A stretch of 64,000 nt of DNA from Argentina anserina (taxonomy: Eukaryota > Streptophyta > Magnoliopsida > Rosales > Rosaceae), in the NCBI RefSeq assembly GCF_933775445.1, contig NC_065874.1:22204501-22268500 (forward strand). The letters are read 5' to 3'. The notes beneath the pieces were generated by a model that worked only from the letters and a program-made list of their open reading frames with translations, made no database searches and was not told the origin of the DNA. Positions 11,086 through 23,606 of the stretch are shown here, one piece after another; position 1 is the stretch's first letter, and each line of letters begins with the position of its first letter. A program made the translations under genes and the position numbers.

Positions 11086-12702
11086 ATGTCCAAGATTAGT
11101 GGTTGGTCCGAAGAGATTAGTGCGCGCCTGAAAAGAATTCAGCCTTCATCCCAGTTTGATAATATTTCCAGTGAATCAGATTCATTTCACGAAGAGAAAG
11201 AGTTTGGGTCCATTTCGCTATTTCCAAGTGCATCAAGTTGTCGTGGGCTTAATCCTTTGTTCTTTGAGGATCCGGAGTTGGAATTGTTGACAAGCCTATT
11301 TCCATTGGCCCAGTTGAATTTTAATCTACCTGATCCAAAACCTGAAGTTCAAGAAGAAGTAATGGCATCAGTTAGAGAACAAAATGGTCAAGTTGAAGGA
11401 GCAGTTGGTGGGAGATAGTCCTCTAACATTGCATATCTTGTCCCAGAGGAGGGCAAGACTAGTGACTTTTTTTGAAGAGTGGATTTCTGCACCATTTGCC
11501 CAAGTTTCATGGTCTTTCTGGTGAGGATCCTAATCAACATCTCACCCTGTTCCAGTTTAACTGCGAGACTATGTGCCCAAGAGGAGCAGACATTCAGATT
11601 GTGAAGATGAGAGCTTTTCCTTACTCATTGGAGGACCGTGCTCATAAATGATTATTTGAGGTGCTAGCTGGTAGGATCACTTCTTGGACTACCATGGAGA
11701 ACGAATTTCTATCCAAATATTTCCCATCTTCAAGAGTTACTCATATAAGGAAGCAGATCACTGGTATAAAGCAAGGGCCAGATGAGTCGTTTTACAACTA
11801 CTATGAGAGATTCAGGTCTCTTATAGCATCATGGAATAAGGGAAGGTTTTTTTCTTCAATACTTTTATGAAGGCCTTCTACAAATGGAAAGAGAGTTCTT
11901 TGATTCAGCTGCTGGTAGATCGTTCTTGGACAAGAGCAACGTAATGGCAAAATATCTTTTGGAGAAGAGACAAATGAATAACCAACAGTTTGGGATATCT
12001 GCAAGTGCTACACGGCAGGTGGATGAGACTCACTCCAGTTCGAACTCTACTCTAGAGGACAAGGTAGACAAGTTGTCCAAGATGATGAGCCATTTCATGA
12101 AGACTAGTGGAGCTCAAGTTTTTGGAATATGTACGAAGGGGCACCCTACTGATCAGTGTCTTCAAGTTGCATCTAGTGGAGGGTATGAGGAAGTCAATGC
12201 CCTTGGTTATCAAGGAGGTCAGAGGTACAACCCATATTCAAACACCTATAATCCTGGCCTACGTGATCATCCTAACTTTTGGTGGTCCAACAATGAGAAT
12301 GTACTAAGGCCACATCAGAATGCTATGCAGTTTGGGCCTTGTCCGGCTGGTTTGTTTAGACCACAAGTTCCACTACTCAATGTTCCACCTCCAAACGTGG
12401 TTGCTGCTCCTAATTATGATGAATTGTTGAAATCTTTAGCTGCTGGGCAAAGTCAGTTGAACACTGTTACTCAAACTTTGGTGGTGGGTCAACAAGCAAA
12501 TAACAAGGACATTGCAGAGCTGAAAACGCATATGGGCCAGGTAGTGGACTTCATGGGCCGATTTTCTGAGCAAGGGAAGCTGGCTAGTGGTGTCATACCC
12601 AACCCAAGAAATGAGCAAGCCCAAGCTATCATGACAGGAGTGGGCTTGAGCTTAAAGAGAGACCTAGTATTGCAAAGAAGGCCCAAACGACCCATGATGT
12701 AG
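11086..12702 (+). pseudogene. Athila gag, frameshifted
   Basis: Three blocks can be read. 11086-11418 (frame 1) is an acidic N-terminal region. 11661-11870 has LAGRITSWTTMENEFLSKYF and a run ending FYNYYERFRSLIASW, the gag core of Athila elements. 11884-12702 contains REFFDSAAGRSFLDK and a Gln/Asn/Pro-rich tail. The frame changes between blocks (about 11430-11660, about 11850-11884 and about 12700-12732), and a stop follows HK near 11648. Gag would form the intracellular particle. At least two frameshifts and one nonsense change make this copy non-functional. Confidence 0.85.
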
Positions 12703-12731
12703 CCCTTGAGAGTGAAAGTGACGAAATTTCC

Positions 12732-13586
12732 TTGAACAAGGACTTGGAGAAAGATCCAGCTACCTCCAAGAAGGAGATGGTACCGTCCCATGATGCACCC
12801 AAAGATATGATTGCTAACTCAAGTGATTTAGTTAAGACTAATCCCATTTCATGGGTACCTTTCCCTTATAGATTTGCAAAGAGCAAGAAGGATAAATCAG
12901 ATGAGGAGGTGTTAGAAGTCTTTAGGAAGGTGGAAGTTAACCTTCCATTGTTGGAGTGCATCAAGCAAATTCCCAAGTATGCGAAATTTCTAAAGGAGCT
13001 TTGCACTTCAAGAAGAAAGACTAAGGAGGAGAAGGTAGTGATGATGAATGAGACAGTTTCAGTTGTCATCCAAAGGAAGCTACCCCCTAATATGAAGGAC
13101 CCGAGAAGTTTCTCTGTCCCATGCAAAATTGGTAACACGTTATTTGAAAATATTATGCTTGATCTAGGTGCTTCAATAAATTTTATGCCATATAATGTTT
13201 ATCAATCACTAGGATTAGGACCTTTAAACAATGATAACGTGATAATTCAATTAGCTGATCGATCTAACAAGTACCCTAAGGGGTATGTTGAGGATGTCCT
13301 TGTGCAGGTCAGTCACTTGATTTTTCCTGCAGATTTTTATGTGCTAGACATGGAGGTATCGCCCTTGGAGACAACTCCATTGCTTTTGGGGAGACCGTTC
13401 ATGAGGACTGCTAGGACTTGTATCGATGTATCAAATGGGAGTTTATCAATGGAATTCGATGGAGAAGTTATCAGCTTCAATGTTTTTGAGGCTATGAAAT
13501 ACCCAGTTTCTGATCTTAACTCGTGCTCTTCTATTGATGTTATTGATTCTATTGCACAAGTTATGTCAGAAACGTTGGAAGCATAG
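12732..13586 (+). pseudogene. Athila gag C-terminus and aspartic protease
   Basis: A continuous 284-codon frame. The protease is in its second half, with CKIGNTLFENIMLDLGASIN (DLGAS, the Athila variant of DTGA), then YQSLGLG and LLLGRPFMRTART, the flap and C-terminal active-site region. The frame ends at TAG 13584-13586. The same frame continues beyond it with another stop (TGA 13611) and TAG 13881 before RT. The enzyme would release mature Gag and Pol proteins. Confidence 0.85.
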
Positions 13587-13892
13587 CAATTAGCTATGGA
13601 GCAAGGGACCTGATTTGACAAGCATGGCGACTGTGTCCCAAGAGAGGAGTGGGCTGATCTTGAGCCCGAGATTTTCGAGATTGTCAATGAGCTTGAAGCT
13701 CAACCATACAAAAGGTATCCCTCTTTCTTGTCAATTCTCATTTCCACTAACAAATTGTTACCATCTGTGGTTCAGGCCCCAAAGTTTGATTTGAAGCAGC
13801 TTCCAGATCATTTGAAATATGTGTACCTTGGAAATGATGATACTCTACCAGTTATTGTGTCATCAACGCTGAGTGAGCAGTAGGAAGCTAGA

Positions 13893-15869
13893 TTGATTGA
13901 TGTGCATAAGAGAAACAAGACCGCTATTGGATGGATTTTGGCGGATATCAAGGGAATAAGCCCTACAAGTTGTGTTCATAGGATACTACTAGAGGATGGC
14001 GCCAAGCCTACACGTGATTCTCAGAGGAGATTGCACCCACCAATGATGAAAATCGTGAAAGATGAGGTGATCAAGTTGCTTGATTGTGGAGTGATCTATC
14101 CTATCTCGGACAGTCGATGGATATCACCAGTGCAAGTTGTGCCTAAGAAGAGTGGGGTGACTGTTGTGAAAAATGAGGCAAATGAGTTAGTACCCCAGAG
14201 ATTGGTGACTGGTCATAGGATGTGCATTGATTATAGGAAGCTGAATGCTACAACACGCAATGATCACATGCCTTTCCCGTTCATGAACCAGATGTTGGAA
14301 AGATTAGCCAGGCACGAGTTATTTTGTTTTCTAGATGGGTATAGTGGCTACAAGCAGATATGCATTCATCCGGAAGATCAGGAGAAGACGACATTTACAT
14401 GTCCATTTGACACTTTTGCCTATCGACGCATGCCATTTGGGTTGTGCAACGCACCAGGTACGTTTCAGCGATGTATGCTTGCTATTTTCTCTGACTTTAT
14501 CGAAAATATCATTGAGGTCTTTATGGATGATTTTAGTGTATATGGAAAAGACTTTGTTGCATGTTTAGATAATTTAGAGTTAATCTTGAAAAGGTGTGTA
14601 GAAACTAACCTTTTGCTTAATTGGGAAAAATGCCATTTCATGGTTAATCAAGGGATAGTTTTAGCACATATTGTATCTGCTAAGGGTATTGAGGTAGACA
14701 AGGTTAAGGTTGATATTGTGCATCACTTACCCTTTCCCACAACTGTGAGAGAGGTTCGTTCTTTCCTTGGTCATGCAGGATTTTATAGGAGATTCATCAA
14801 GGATTTTTCCATGGTGACGAGACCTATGTGTACCCTATTGCAGAAAGATGTGCCGTTCATATGGGATGATGCATGTGAGAAAGCGTTTGTGAAGTTGAAG
14901 GAGTTGTTGACTAGTGCACCCATCATTTGTCCTCCGGATTGGAACTTGCCCTTTGAATTGATGTGTGATGCTTCAGATTTTGCAGGTGGGGCGGTGTTGG
15001 GCCAAAGAAGAGAAAAGAAGCCCGTAGTGATCTACTATGCGTCCTGGACTCTCAACGAGGCCCAGATGAATTATTCGACTACGGAAAAATAACTTTTGGC
15101 TGTAATCTTTGCTTTGGAGAAATTTCGATCATATCTTTTGCATTCTAAAGTTGTTATGTATTCTGATCATGCAGCCTTAAGATATTTGATGACAAAGAAG
15201 GATGCTAAGCCCAGATTCATCCGGTGGATACTGTTGATTCAAGAGTTTGACCTTGAGATTCGAGACAAGAAGGGAAGTGAGAATGTGGTGGCTGATCATT
15301 TGAGTAGGATCGTGCGAGATGAGGAAAGAGAGCCACTACGTGAGACTTTCCTAGATGAGCAACTCTTTGGGATGGAGGTAAGTGTGCCTTGGTATGCCGA
15401 TATTGTCAATTATTTAGTTACTAAGGACTTTCCTCGTACACTTTCGCATGCTAATAATGCTAAATTGAAGAAAATAGCTAGATACTATATTTGGGATGAA
15501 CCGTATTTATGGAAACAATGTAGTGATCAAGTCATTAGGAGATGTGTCCCAGAGAATGAACATAGGTCGATTCTTAACTTCTGTCATAGTGAGGCATGTG
15601 GAGATCATTTTGGGCCTCTTAGAACAACTTTGAAGGTGTTGGAATGTGGTTTCTATTGGCCTACTATTTTCAAGGATGCATACTTGTTTTGTGTTTCTTG
15701 TGATAGGTGTCAACGGACAGGTAATATTGGTAAGAGAGATCAAATGCCTTTATCCCCTATCATAATTGTCGAAATTTTTGATGTATGGGGCATTGATTTC
15801 ATGGGTCCATTTCCTTCATCTAGAGGTTTCTTCTATATCTTGTTAGCTGTTGATTATGTGTCGAAGTGA
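13893..15869 (+). pseudogene. Athila reverse transcriptase and RNase H (one internal stop)
   Basis: The frame is shared with the protease. RT motifs: WISPVQVVPKKSG, HRMCIDYRKLN, FLDGYSGYKQI, MPFGLCNAPGTFQR and FMDDFSVYG (FMDD at about residues 210-213 from 13893). RNase H follows with [25 protein letters not shown] and VADHLSR. The reading is broken once by TAA at 15093-15095, between EK and LLAV, and ends at TGA 15867-15869, where the family normally has Trp in SKWVEA. The integrase zinc region ([23 protein letters not shown]) and the first catalytic Asp (WGIDFMGPF) are in this frame before the stop. Confidence 0.9.
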
Positions 15870-16685
15870 GTGGAAGCAAAGGCCACCAGGACTAATGATT
15901 AGAAAGTGGTTGCAGGTTTCTTGAGAACTAACATATTTTGCAGGTTTGGAGTACCAAGAGTTTTGATTAGTGATGGAGGTTCTCAACTCTGCAACTAGAC
16001 AATTGAGGCATTGCTCAAGAAGTATGGAGTAACCCACAAGGTTTCGACACCATATCATCCTCAAACAAGTGGCATGGCAGAAGTGTCCAACAGAGAGATC
16101 AATGGAATTCTGGAGAAAACTGTAGGTCCAACAAGAAAGGATTAGAGTGATCGATTGGACGATGCATTATGGGCCTATAGGACTGCGTACAAGACGCCTA
16201 TTGGGATGTTACCATTCAGATTGGTGTATGGGAAGGCATGTCACCTTCCAGTGGAGTTAGAGCACAGAGCATGGTGGGCGGTGAAGACATTCAATATGGA
16301 CAAGGATGCAGCCGGTCTTCATAGGAAATTGCAGCTCAATGAGCTTGAGGATATACGAAATGACGCCTATGATGCTGCATGGATTTATAAGGAGAAAACG
16401 AGAGCTTATCATGACAAGATGATTCGTGGGAAAGAGTTTGTAGTTGGTCAAAAAGTTCTTTTATTCCATTCTAGACTTAAACTTTTTCCTGGCAAATTAC
16501 GTTCTCGTTGGGTTGGTCCATTTGTTGTTACTAATGTGTTTGCTCATGGTGCTATTGAAATTAAAAGTGACAAAAAAAGTCAGACGTTCAAGGTGAATGG
16601 GCATCAACTTAAGCCCTACTATGAACCTTTCGAGGAGCACACGTATGAGGAGACAAGTGTTAGAGATGCGCCAAAAGAAGTATGA
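15870..16685 (+). pseudogene. Athila integrase C-terminal half
   Basis: The same frame as RT continues with ISDGGSQLC, the second Asp region, then [15 protein letters not shown] with the catalytic Glu. Next come [15 protein letters not shown] and a C-terminal DNA-binding region ([18 protein letters not shown]). Stops in this frame lie at 15900 (TAG), 15996 (TAG) and 16143 (TAG, where Trp is expected). The frame ends at about 16685 after PKEV. Integrase would insert element cDNA; this copy cannot be made full length. Confidence 0.88.
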
Positions 16686-18470
16686 GCATGAGAGAGTCTA
16701 GGCTGTGAGACTTTAAAACTCAAGCGCTACATGGGAGGCAACCCATTTCAACTGTACCTGTGGAGGAGTCATCTACGAGAAATTGCATTTTCTTAACCCT
16801 TCACTCTTATGGTTGAATTGTATATGTGTTTGATGTGTGATCTTAGTCTATACTTATGAATTACATTCTAATTATTGAGCTTACATTGAGGACAATGTAA
16901 TTTTCTATGTGTGGGGTAGGGTTGCATGATCATTGTTTGCTGATTTTTGCTTTGATTTCATGATATAAACGAAAAAAGAAAACAAAATCGAAAAAAATGT
17001 TTGAAAATCGAAAAAAAATGTGTTGTTTTGAGTCTTAGGATGCCCCTAAAGTCTAGGATGATTATGTCTCTAAATGCATAGATGATGGTTTTGCATTCCA
17101 TAAGAATTGAATTGTAAGTTTCATTGATAATGTGGATTTGGTATGAACATGTGAGATTTTGATTGAATGTAATATGACATACATGTTTGGTTAGTTTAAG
17201 TCCATAACAACCTGTAAGTTTTTGAGCCTATATATGCTTTCTTCTTGAGTGATAATATGAAATTTCGTGGTTGTTATATGAACCTCATTATTCTTTGCAT
17301 ATTCAATGACTGTGCCATAGCTTTTAATGGACTCTAGAATTTACTATAACTCATCTTTTGTGATTGTTGAAACTTTTTAAGTCATAAAATGCTCTGATTT
17401 TGAAAGGGATTTATGGATCATTTCTAGGAATACCACCACTTTAGCCAAACAACCATGTATCTCTATATGTGCCATGTTTGGGACCCCTTAGTTGAACCTC
17501 ATTTGAGTCTACATTGAGCTTTTTGTTAATCATCTATATTATCTCCATGCTTAGTATAGTTACCTCTACCTTGTCCTATAGACTTGGCAGAACTTTTGTT
17601 GAGACGCTTATGTGATGATGTTTGAAATAAGTGTGGGGTGGAAGACATGAAAAAAAAAGTATGAACAAAGAGCTTTTAAGCATGCCGAAAAAAAAATGAT
17701 TGAAAAAGAAAAAAAATGTGTATAGAATTCGGCAATACAAGAAAAGAAAAGAAAATATGTTGTCTTCCATTTGTGATTTGGAGTGGAGTTGTAATTGAAG
17801 GTCTAAAAATGTTTATTTGACCTTTGTCCATGTTCACTTTGTGGTTAAAATGATGATTGGACCGAACTTGTGATATTTGGCCCTTGATGGTGTGGTGTCA
17901 TAAGAATGGTGTTTACTCTGCTCAGTCTATAGGATTACCTTTGTGATTCTTTGATATTCCATGCCTTTAGCTAAGCCTAAACATTGACTGTATCAAATGA
18001 TCCTAATTATTCTTAAAATGAGCAAATCTTGGTTTGTGGAGATGATCACAAGAGTTGAGCATATGGTTTTGGTCCATTTGTGCACTTAGTTGTTAAATGA
18101 GGTTTTCCTTTTGTTATTCACAAAGTGCTTTCATTTGTTTAAATATGCAAACTATTTGATGCTTTATTATCATTTCTCTTGCATATATTTGTGTGTGAAT
18201 TATAACCATGAATCTGAGTGAAAAGAAGAGAGTATGCCTTGTGAGGAGGATTGAATTGACTAAACATGTTATGTGTCTATTGTCTCATTTCTTACTTATT
18301 CATACTATGAAGCATGTTTATGAAACTTGGAATTTATGTGCTTACATTCAAATGCTTAACTTGAAAGCTATGTGGTTTGAGATTCTGAGACAATCATTTA
18401 GGGGAAATAGTGTTTTGTGTAGGTTTGTTTTGTTTTGCTAAGGGACTAGCAAAAGCCAATGTGGGGTAGT
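16686..18470 (+). other. Athila 3' non-coding region with polypurine tract
   Basis: About 1.8 kb with no convincing reading frame. Some Athila elements carry an env-like gene here; none is visible. GTGTGGGG-type tracts occur at 16909-16920, 17631-17640 and 18460-18469. The last, TGTGGGGTAG, directly abuts the 3' LTR and is the probable priming tract. Two A-rich blocks (16970-17020 and 17645-17720) follow or precede the upstream tracts. Confidence 0.65.
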
Positions 18471-20513
18471 TGATAAGAGCACTTTGTGCTACGTTCTTAA
18501 TATATTTTTACCTCCATTTGTACTTTGCTAGCCCTTATTGTTGTAATATCGATTCATTGAGTCACAATAGGAGTCTAGGACGGTTGTGCATGTGTATTTA
18601 TGCTTAAACGAGTTAAAAACAAAGAATTGGTCTAGAGTCCTAGTTTGAGTAGAAATCCTTATAGGACTAGGAAACCTAGTTGGATTAAGAGTCTTCATCT
18701 TTCTACGTTTTGGTCGCAGTGGCGATATCTTGAGAGTCTTGTTTGCATTAGGAATCCTTGTTAGACTAGGAAACGTACCATTTTGGAAAGTCCTACTTGA
18801 ACTCAAACTCTTATTACGAAACTTTCCTAAATGACATTTCTTGTGCTAGTAACTTACTTGTTCTAGTAAGTTTCCTTTTTGCAAATTAGAAACTTTCCTA
18901 ATCTAGTTGAGCTCATCTATTACATGTGTCTTTTTAAGACAACAAATGTCTAGATCAAGACATGAATTTCGAAATGCATTATCTCTTCTTATTAATTTTG
19001 GTTTTTATTTTCAGATTTGAAGAGATAATTCAAGGAATAAAAAGAGGAGTCCAGCCGTGCAAGACTCTTGAGGATTTATAAGAGTTCCATGCCGTGTGGG
19101 ATAGGAAGAAGATAAGGCACGACAAGGCTTGTGAAAGAAGCTAGAGGAAAACATGGAATCCGTGTGAAGCAAGGAGCTTGAAGATGAAGCTACTCACGTT
19201 TTCAGCCCATATCCAAGAAGAAAGAGCAGTCCAATGCCGTGCTATCCAATTCATACGTGGACCAGCCCATCTAGCTGTGTAACCCTAGAAAAATAAGGAG
19301 ATAAGAGCTTGTTCTACAAGGAAAACAAGAGCAGCCATTCGATGCATTCATTGATGAGAAACCCTAACACCGTGCATACATGGACCGGCTCATCAAAACC
19401 CTAGTAGCCTCTCCTCTCCTCCTTCCTCTATAAAAGGCACAGCCTCCCTCACAATTCATCATCTCCATTCTTTCACAAACAAGCCGAAATTATGCCCAAA
19501 CACATCCAGAAAATTCAAGCCACAAACCTTCATCCATCACCACCAAACCGTGCTCATCTTCCTCCTCTTCCAAATTGAAATCATCCTTGTTTCATCCTTC
19601 AAGGTTTCTAATGTGTGATTCATCCATGGCTTGTAATTTATCTTTTGGTTTTCTGAAATTTTCGAATTCATTGTATGATTACTTGGATGTTATTTTCAGT
19701 TTTATATATGAAGAGCATAAATTCAGACTTATTTGGTTTTATGTTTTGATTGTATAAACTCATGAAAGATGTATGTATGCCGTGTGTTATGAATTAGGGA
19801 AGTAGGATTTTCGAAATTAATTTAGGTTTTATTTTGATTTATTCCATGAATTTGTACATTTAAATCAATGCTTGAGGAAGCCAATGACATGGTTCTCCTA
19901 GGGTTGCGATTTCATTCACCAAAGTGTTGTTTAATTGAGTATGCGCTTCGTGTTTCAATTATTGATACTTGTTTACGGTTGTGATAGTTCTAAGAATTTG
20001 CATGCTTAATCAAGATGAGTGACGCCATGCGTGCTTACATGTCTCCAATTCGACTTAATGTGCTTATGTGCTACTTTGTTGTTTAACTAGAACGCTTCGT
20101 TATGTTGAACTCTTTTTAGCATATGTTTAGGATTGAACGCTTCGTTGATTCTAAATAATTAAGAAGTCTTAACGATTAGATGAACCGCTTCGGACTCTTA
20201 TTAGAATTGGAATTGAAATGGACTTATAAAGAATCGAAAATACTTGCTGCCTATATGTTGTTCTATGCGTGTCATACATGTTTCTTGAGTAGAATTCGTG
20301 TTTTGGTTATGTGATGAGTGGTAGATCAATTGTATATAAGTAATTTAGGATTTATTTTAAGTTGTAGTTTTAGAATCCAAATCAAATCCCCCAATAACAT
20401 GATAAGTTTTGAGGCCCTTTTGATTCACCGGACTAAACAATCCCTACTTATTCTATACTAACGATGATGTTTTTCAGGGTATTTTATAGACGTTCTAACA
20501 AAACGCTCTATCA
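18471..20513 (+). repeat. 3' LTR of Athila element
   Basis: 2043 bp, TGATAAGAGCAC...CTCTATCA, uninterrupted, followed by TSD AAGAG at 20514-20518. It serves as the reference for the original target sequences of the two insertions in the 5' LTR. A TATA box (TATAAAA) lies at 19429-19435. Scattered substitutions against the 5' LTR, plus the ~40-base indel near 20055-20093, show the insertion is clearly older than the nested chromovirus. Confidence 0.93.
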
Positions 20514-20518
20514 AAGAG

Positions 20519-21660
20519 ATGCAAAAGAATCATGGAGATCATTTCACGGGCTGGTCATAAAAAGGGGACTGGAAAAATGTGGACCAATCTCTAATGCGTT
20601 GGTTGCTATGTATCTCAAGTCAAGTAACAGTTCCATGGAGAAGCACTAGAGATTTTTAAATCCATGGTATTAAGGACCGTGTTCCTTGGAACTCCATTTT
20701 GACTGGGTTTTCACAGAATGCGTAGAATGTGGATGCCTTGAGATTATTTGGGGATATGAGATATAGTGAGGTGGACGTTGATCATTATGCCTTCTCTGCC
20801 ATTCTTCGGTCTTGTTCTGATTTAGGAACCCTGAACCTGGGTCAGCAGGCTCATGCCTTGACAATTAAATCCGGGCTTGAAGCCAATGAGTTTGTAGCCA
20901 GTTCTTTGATCACTATGTATTCTAAGTGCGGCATCATTGATGATGCTAAGTATCATTTGATGAGACCATAAGACAGCTCTATCACTTGGAATTCAATCAT
21001 TTTTGGACATGCACAAAATGGGCAGGGATATGTTGCCCTAGACCTCTTTTCCCAGATGATACTTGATCACATAACAATCGTGGCTCTGTTAACTGCTTGT
21101 AGGTTTGGTTGAACAAGGATGCAACATTCTAAAGTCCAAGAATTCTAAATATGGAATTGCACCACGAATGGAGCATTATGCTTGTGCAGTAGATCTCTAC
21201 GGGCGTCTGTGCGTCTAGATATGGTAAAAGCGATGATTGAAGAAATGCCATTTGAACCGGACGCAATGGTGGGGAAGACTTTATTGGCTGCCTGCAGGGC
21301 TTGTGGCAATATTGAATTAGCAAGTCAAGTAGCAGACTATCTTCTAGTGCTAGAGCCCGAAGAGCACGGCACATATATTCTTCTTTCTGACATGTATGGA
21401 CATCTTAAAAGGTCGGATGCTAAGCTAGTGTAAAGAAGCTTATGAGGGAAAGGGGTGTTAGGAAAGTCCCTAGTTGGAGTTGGATAGAACCAAATAATGA
21501 AGTGCATGCATTCAAAGCTGAAGATCATTCACACCCTCAGTGTGAAGAGATATATGTTGTATTGAGAATCTTATTGAACGAAATCAAAAGGCTGGACATT
21601 ACTGTACACACTTTGGGTGAGGACGATGATGATGGAATAAGAATTAGATATATGTAGTTG
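20519..21660 (+). pseudogene. PPR protein pseudogene, 3' portion with E-type C-terminus
   Basis: This resumes the PPR gene after the Athila insertion. Repeats are readable as FHGLVIKRGL, ISNALVAMYLKS, VDALRLFGDM, YAFSAILRSCSDLG, HALTIKSGLE, SLITMYSKCGIIDDAK and TWNSIIFGHAQNG. The end (LLAACRACGNIELA, HGTYILLSDMYG, MRERGVRKVPSWSWIE, then HPQCEEIYVVLRILLNEIKRL) is the E/E+ extension of PLS-class PPR proteins; no DYW domain follows. Several stops and frame changes (about 20647, 20722, 20969, 21108, 21146, 21431) show long decay. Some may pre-date the Athila insertion. Confidence 0.88.
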
Positions 21661-22122
21661 CTCAATGCACCATTTGCTAACTTTCAGAGGAAGGACTTCC
21701 AATTTAATGGGTATTTTGCTACGTCCTAAATTATGCCTGGATAGGTAGTACTTTCAACCTCTTTCTGGCCAACGAAAGACGACTTTAGTGCCCTTGCTCA
21801 ATTTTCTCTGCATTCGAGTTGTCCAGGTCTGTGCTGTTCGAATTCGATCAACTTAAAAGTCTCCTTCAATTTCTTTTGATTCCTTCTGTTGGTTACTTTT
21901 ACTCTATGTCGGTGCTTTTGGGTTCTGTCAATTATTAGTTTGAAAAGCTTTGTTTTAGTATGTCACACATTTATAACTTCAAGAGTTTTGGAATCAAAAG
22001 GGTATTGTTATTGCAATATTGCTGTTTGATGAGTCACTAGGTCACAGTTATAAAAATTGCTTGTTCAATAAGCCACCATGGTGTGGTTGTGGTTTATATT
22101 CAAGATTTAACTACGACGGAGC
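21661..22122. other. Intergenic spacer downstream of PPR pseudogene
   Basis: About 460 bp of unremarkable, T-rich sequence between the PPR stop and the next LTR. It is probably the old 3' flank of the PPR gene. No frame, repeat or motif is supported. Confidence 0.5.
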
Positions 22123-22471
22123 TGTAATACCCCGAATTTTCGGGTTCGTTTCGTATAATTCTTGTAAGTTATCAAACTTGGAATTAGAATAAAAACGTGT
22201 TTTTCGTGTTCTCGTCGATATCAAACGAAATGAAACCGACTTCGGAAATTTAAATTTAAAAACGTTACGTTTTCTGTGACTCGAGAGTCGACTTTTATTC
22301 TATCGCTCATCCCCGAACATTTCCTTCACGGAAGTTGAAGAGCTCTTCGATATGAGTTCGTAACCTTAATCGGATGTCGTATGTGGAAATTATTATCGAC
22401 GGAAGTTGGATTCCGATTTTGGAAAATGTATAAAAGGAGGTTTTTTTGGGGACCCTAGTTTCCAAAACAAG

Positions 22472-22474
22472 AAA

Positions 22475-22507
<33 letters not shown>
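22472..22507. repeat. (CT)n microsatellite in LTR
   Basis: A nearly pure CT run of about 35 bases just downstream of the LTR TATA box. The right LTR has a much shorter CT-rich stretch at the matching place (about 29500-29512). Confidence 0.9.
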
Positions 22508-22510
<3 letters not shown>

Positions 22511-23582
22511 CCGCAACCTCTCTCCTCTCCCCCGATTATCTCTCGTCGCCTCTCCTCTTACTGGTGGTGACGGGGACTAACCCCGGGCAGAGCTCCAGTC
22601 GTGCCCAATGAAGCACAGCGTCGGCTCCGTCGAACTCAACGTCGCCGGCGACGTAGGAGCTCGGGACCACGTCGATGAGTCTTCCCTCTCCCCCTAGGCA
22701 CAATTCCTGGTGAGGCTTGAATCGAGCCGCTTCAGCTCCGATCTCATCTCCTCGATCCGAGACCTTGCGGCGGTTTCCGGCCGGCTTTGGAAGAGCTGAA
22801 GGTACGGTTGCGATCTCTTCCTCATGCTCTTCACTTTTCATGTTGGATGTTTGTTGTTTTGTTGAGTTTTTGTCGGAGGTGGTGGAGTGGCGCGTGTCGC
22901 CGTGTGGGAGAAGGTGAGGGCTGTAGGGGCTAGGTTATCCAGGTACGACGGCGTAGGAAGTGGAGTTGCGGGTTTTTGGGGCTGCATCTGAGGTCACGCG
23001 CGCCGGTTTGGTCAGCGCGTGAGCCCCACGCGCCGCCACGTGCGGCGGCGCGTAAACAATAATTTCTGAACAGTAAATTTATAAAAATAATTTATGAGCA
23101 GTAACTTGTAAAAGTAGTTTCTGATCAGTAAATTATAAAAGGTAATTTCTGAACGGTAAATTGTAAAAGTAATCTCTAAATAGTTAATTGGTGAATAGTA
23201 AATACGTGAACGGTAATTATGATGAGCAGTGATTCGGTGAATAGTAATTATGTGAAGAGTGATTTAGTGTACAATCTTACATTAACAGTAATTACGTAAA
23301 AACCATTATTTGCTGAACAGTAAGCAATTGTACTGATTCGGCATCTGAGGTTTTACATAACATTTCTAACCGCTTTATTATTTAATTAGGTGACCGACAA
23401 AACGAGTGAGGGAATTTCTCTCGGTGTCGTGGTAATTACGCTCAGGAAAATAAGGTGAATAAATCTCACTATGATGAGTCTACCCTTGATGGTGACTCAT
23501 TTACGTTTTCAAAAAAAAAAAAATCGAACTATGATATGTATATAATATAGTGGGTTGTGTATGTGTATAAAATGGTAAATTG

Positions 23583-23606
23583 ATATATATATATATATAT
23601 ATATAT
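23583..23606. repeat. (AT)n microsatellite in LTR
   Basis: A run of about 24 bases of alternating AT. The right LTR has only a short ATATATATA remnant near 30889. Confidence 0.88.

Larger units (their letters stand above)
453..20513 (+). mobile_element. Athila-type Ty3/gypsy LTR retrotransposon with two nested insertions
   Basis: The element begins TGATAGGAGCAC and ends CTCTATCA, with 5-bp TSDs. After removing two nested insertions from the 5' LTR (1106-2695 and 2951-8894) the element is about 12.5 kb. Order on the plus strand: 5' LTR, primer-binding site, leader, gag, protease, RT, RNase H, integrase, long non-coding 3' region, polypurine tract, 3' LTR. Lineage evidence: the tRNA-Asp-type PBS TGGCGCCGTTGCCGGGGA, the DLGASIN protease motif, the FMDDFSVY RT motif and the GTGTGGGG-type tract near the 3' end. 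No env-like frame is visible. Many in-frame stops make it non-autonomous. Confidence 0.93.

Noticed and set aside
16686..18470. env-like gene in the Athila 3' region
   Set aside because: Some Athila elements have one, but here no frame longer than about 75 codons and no membrane or coiled-coil pattern is visible.
22307..22917. Short ORFs around the CT microsatellite in the left LTR
   Set aside because: One encodes only an Arg-Glu run from the CT repeat; the others appear again, altered, in the right LTR at 29386-30471. These are LTR sequence.
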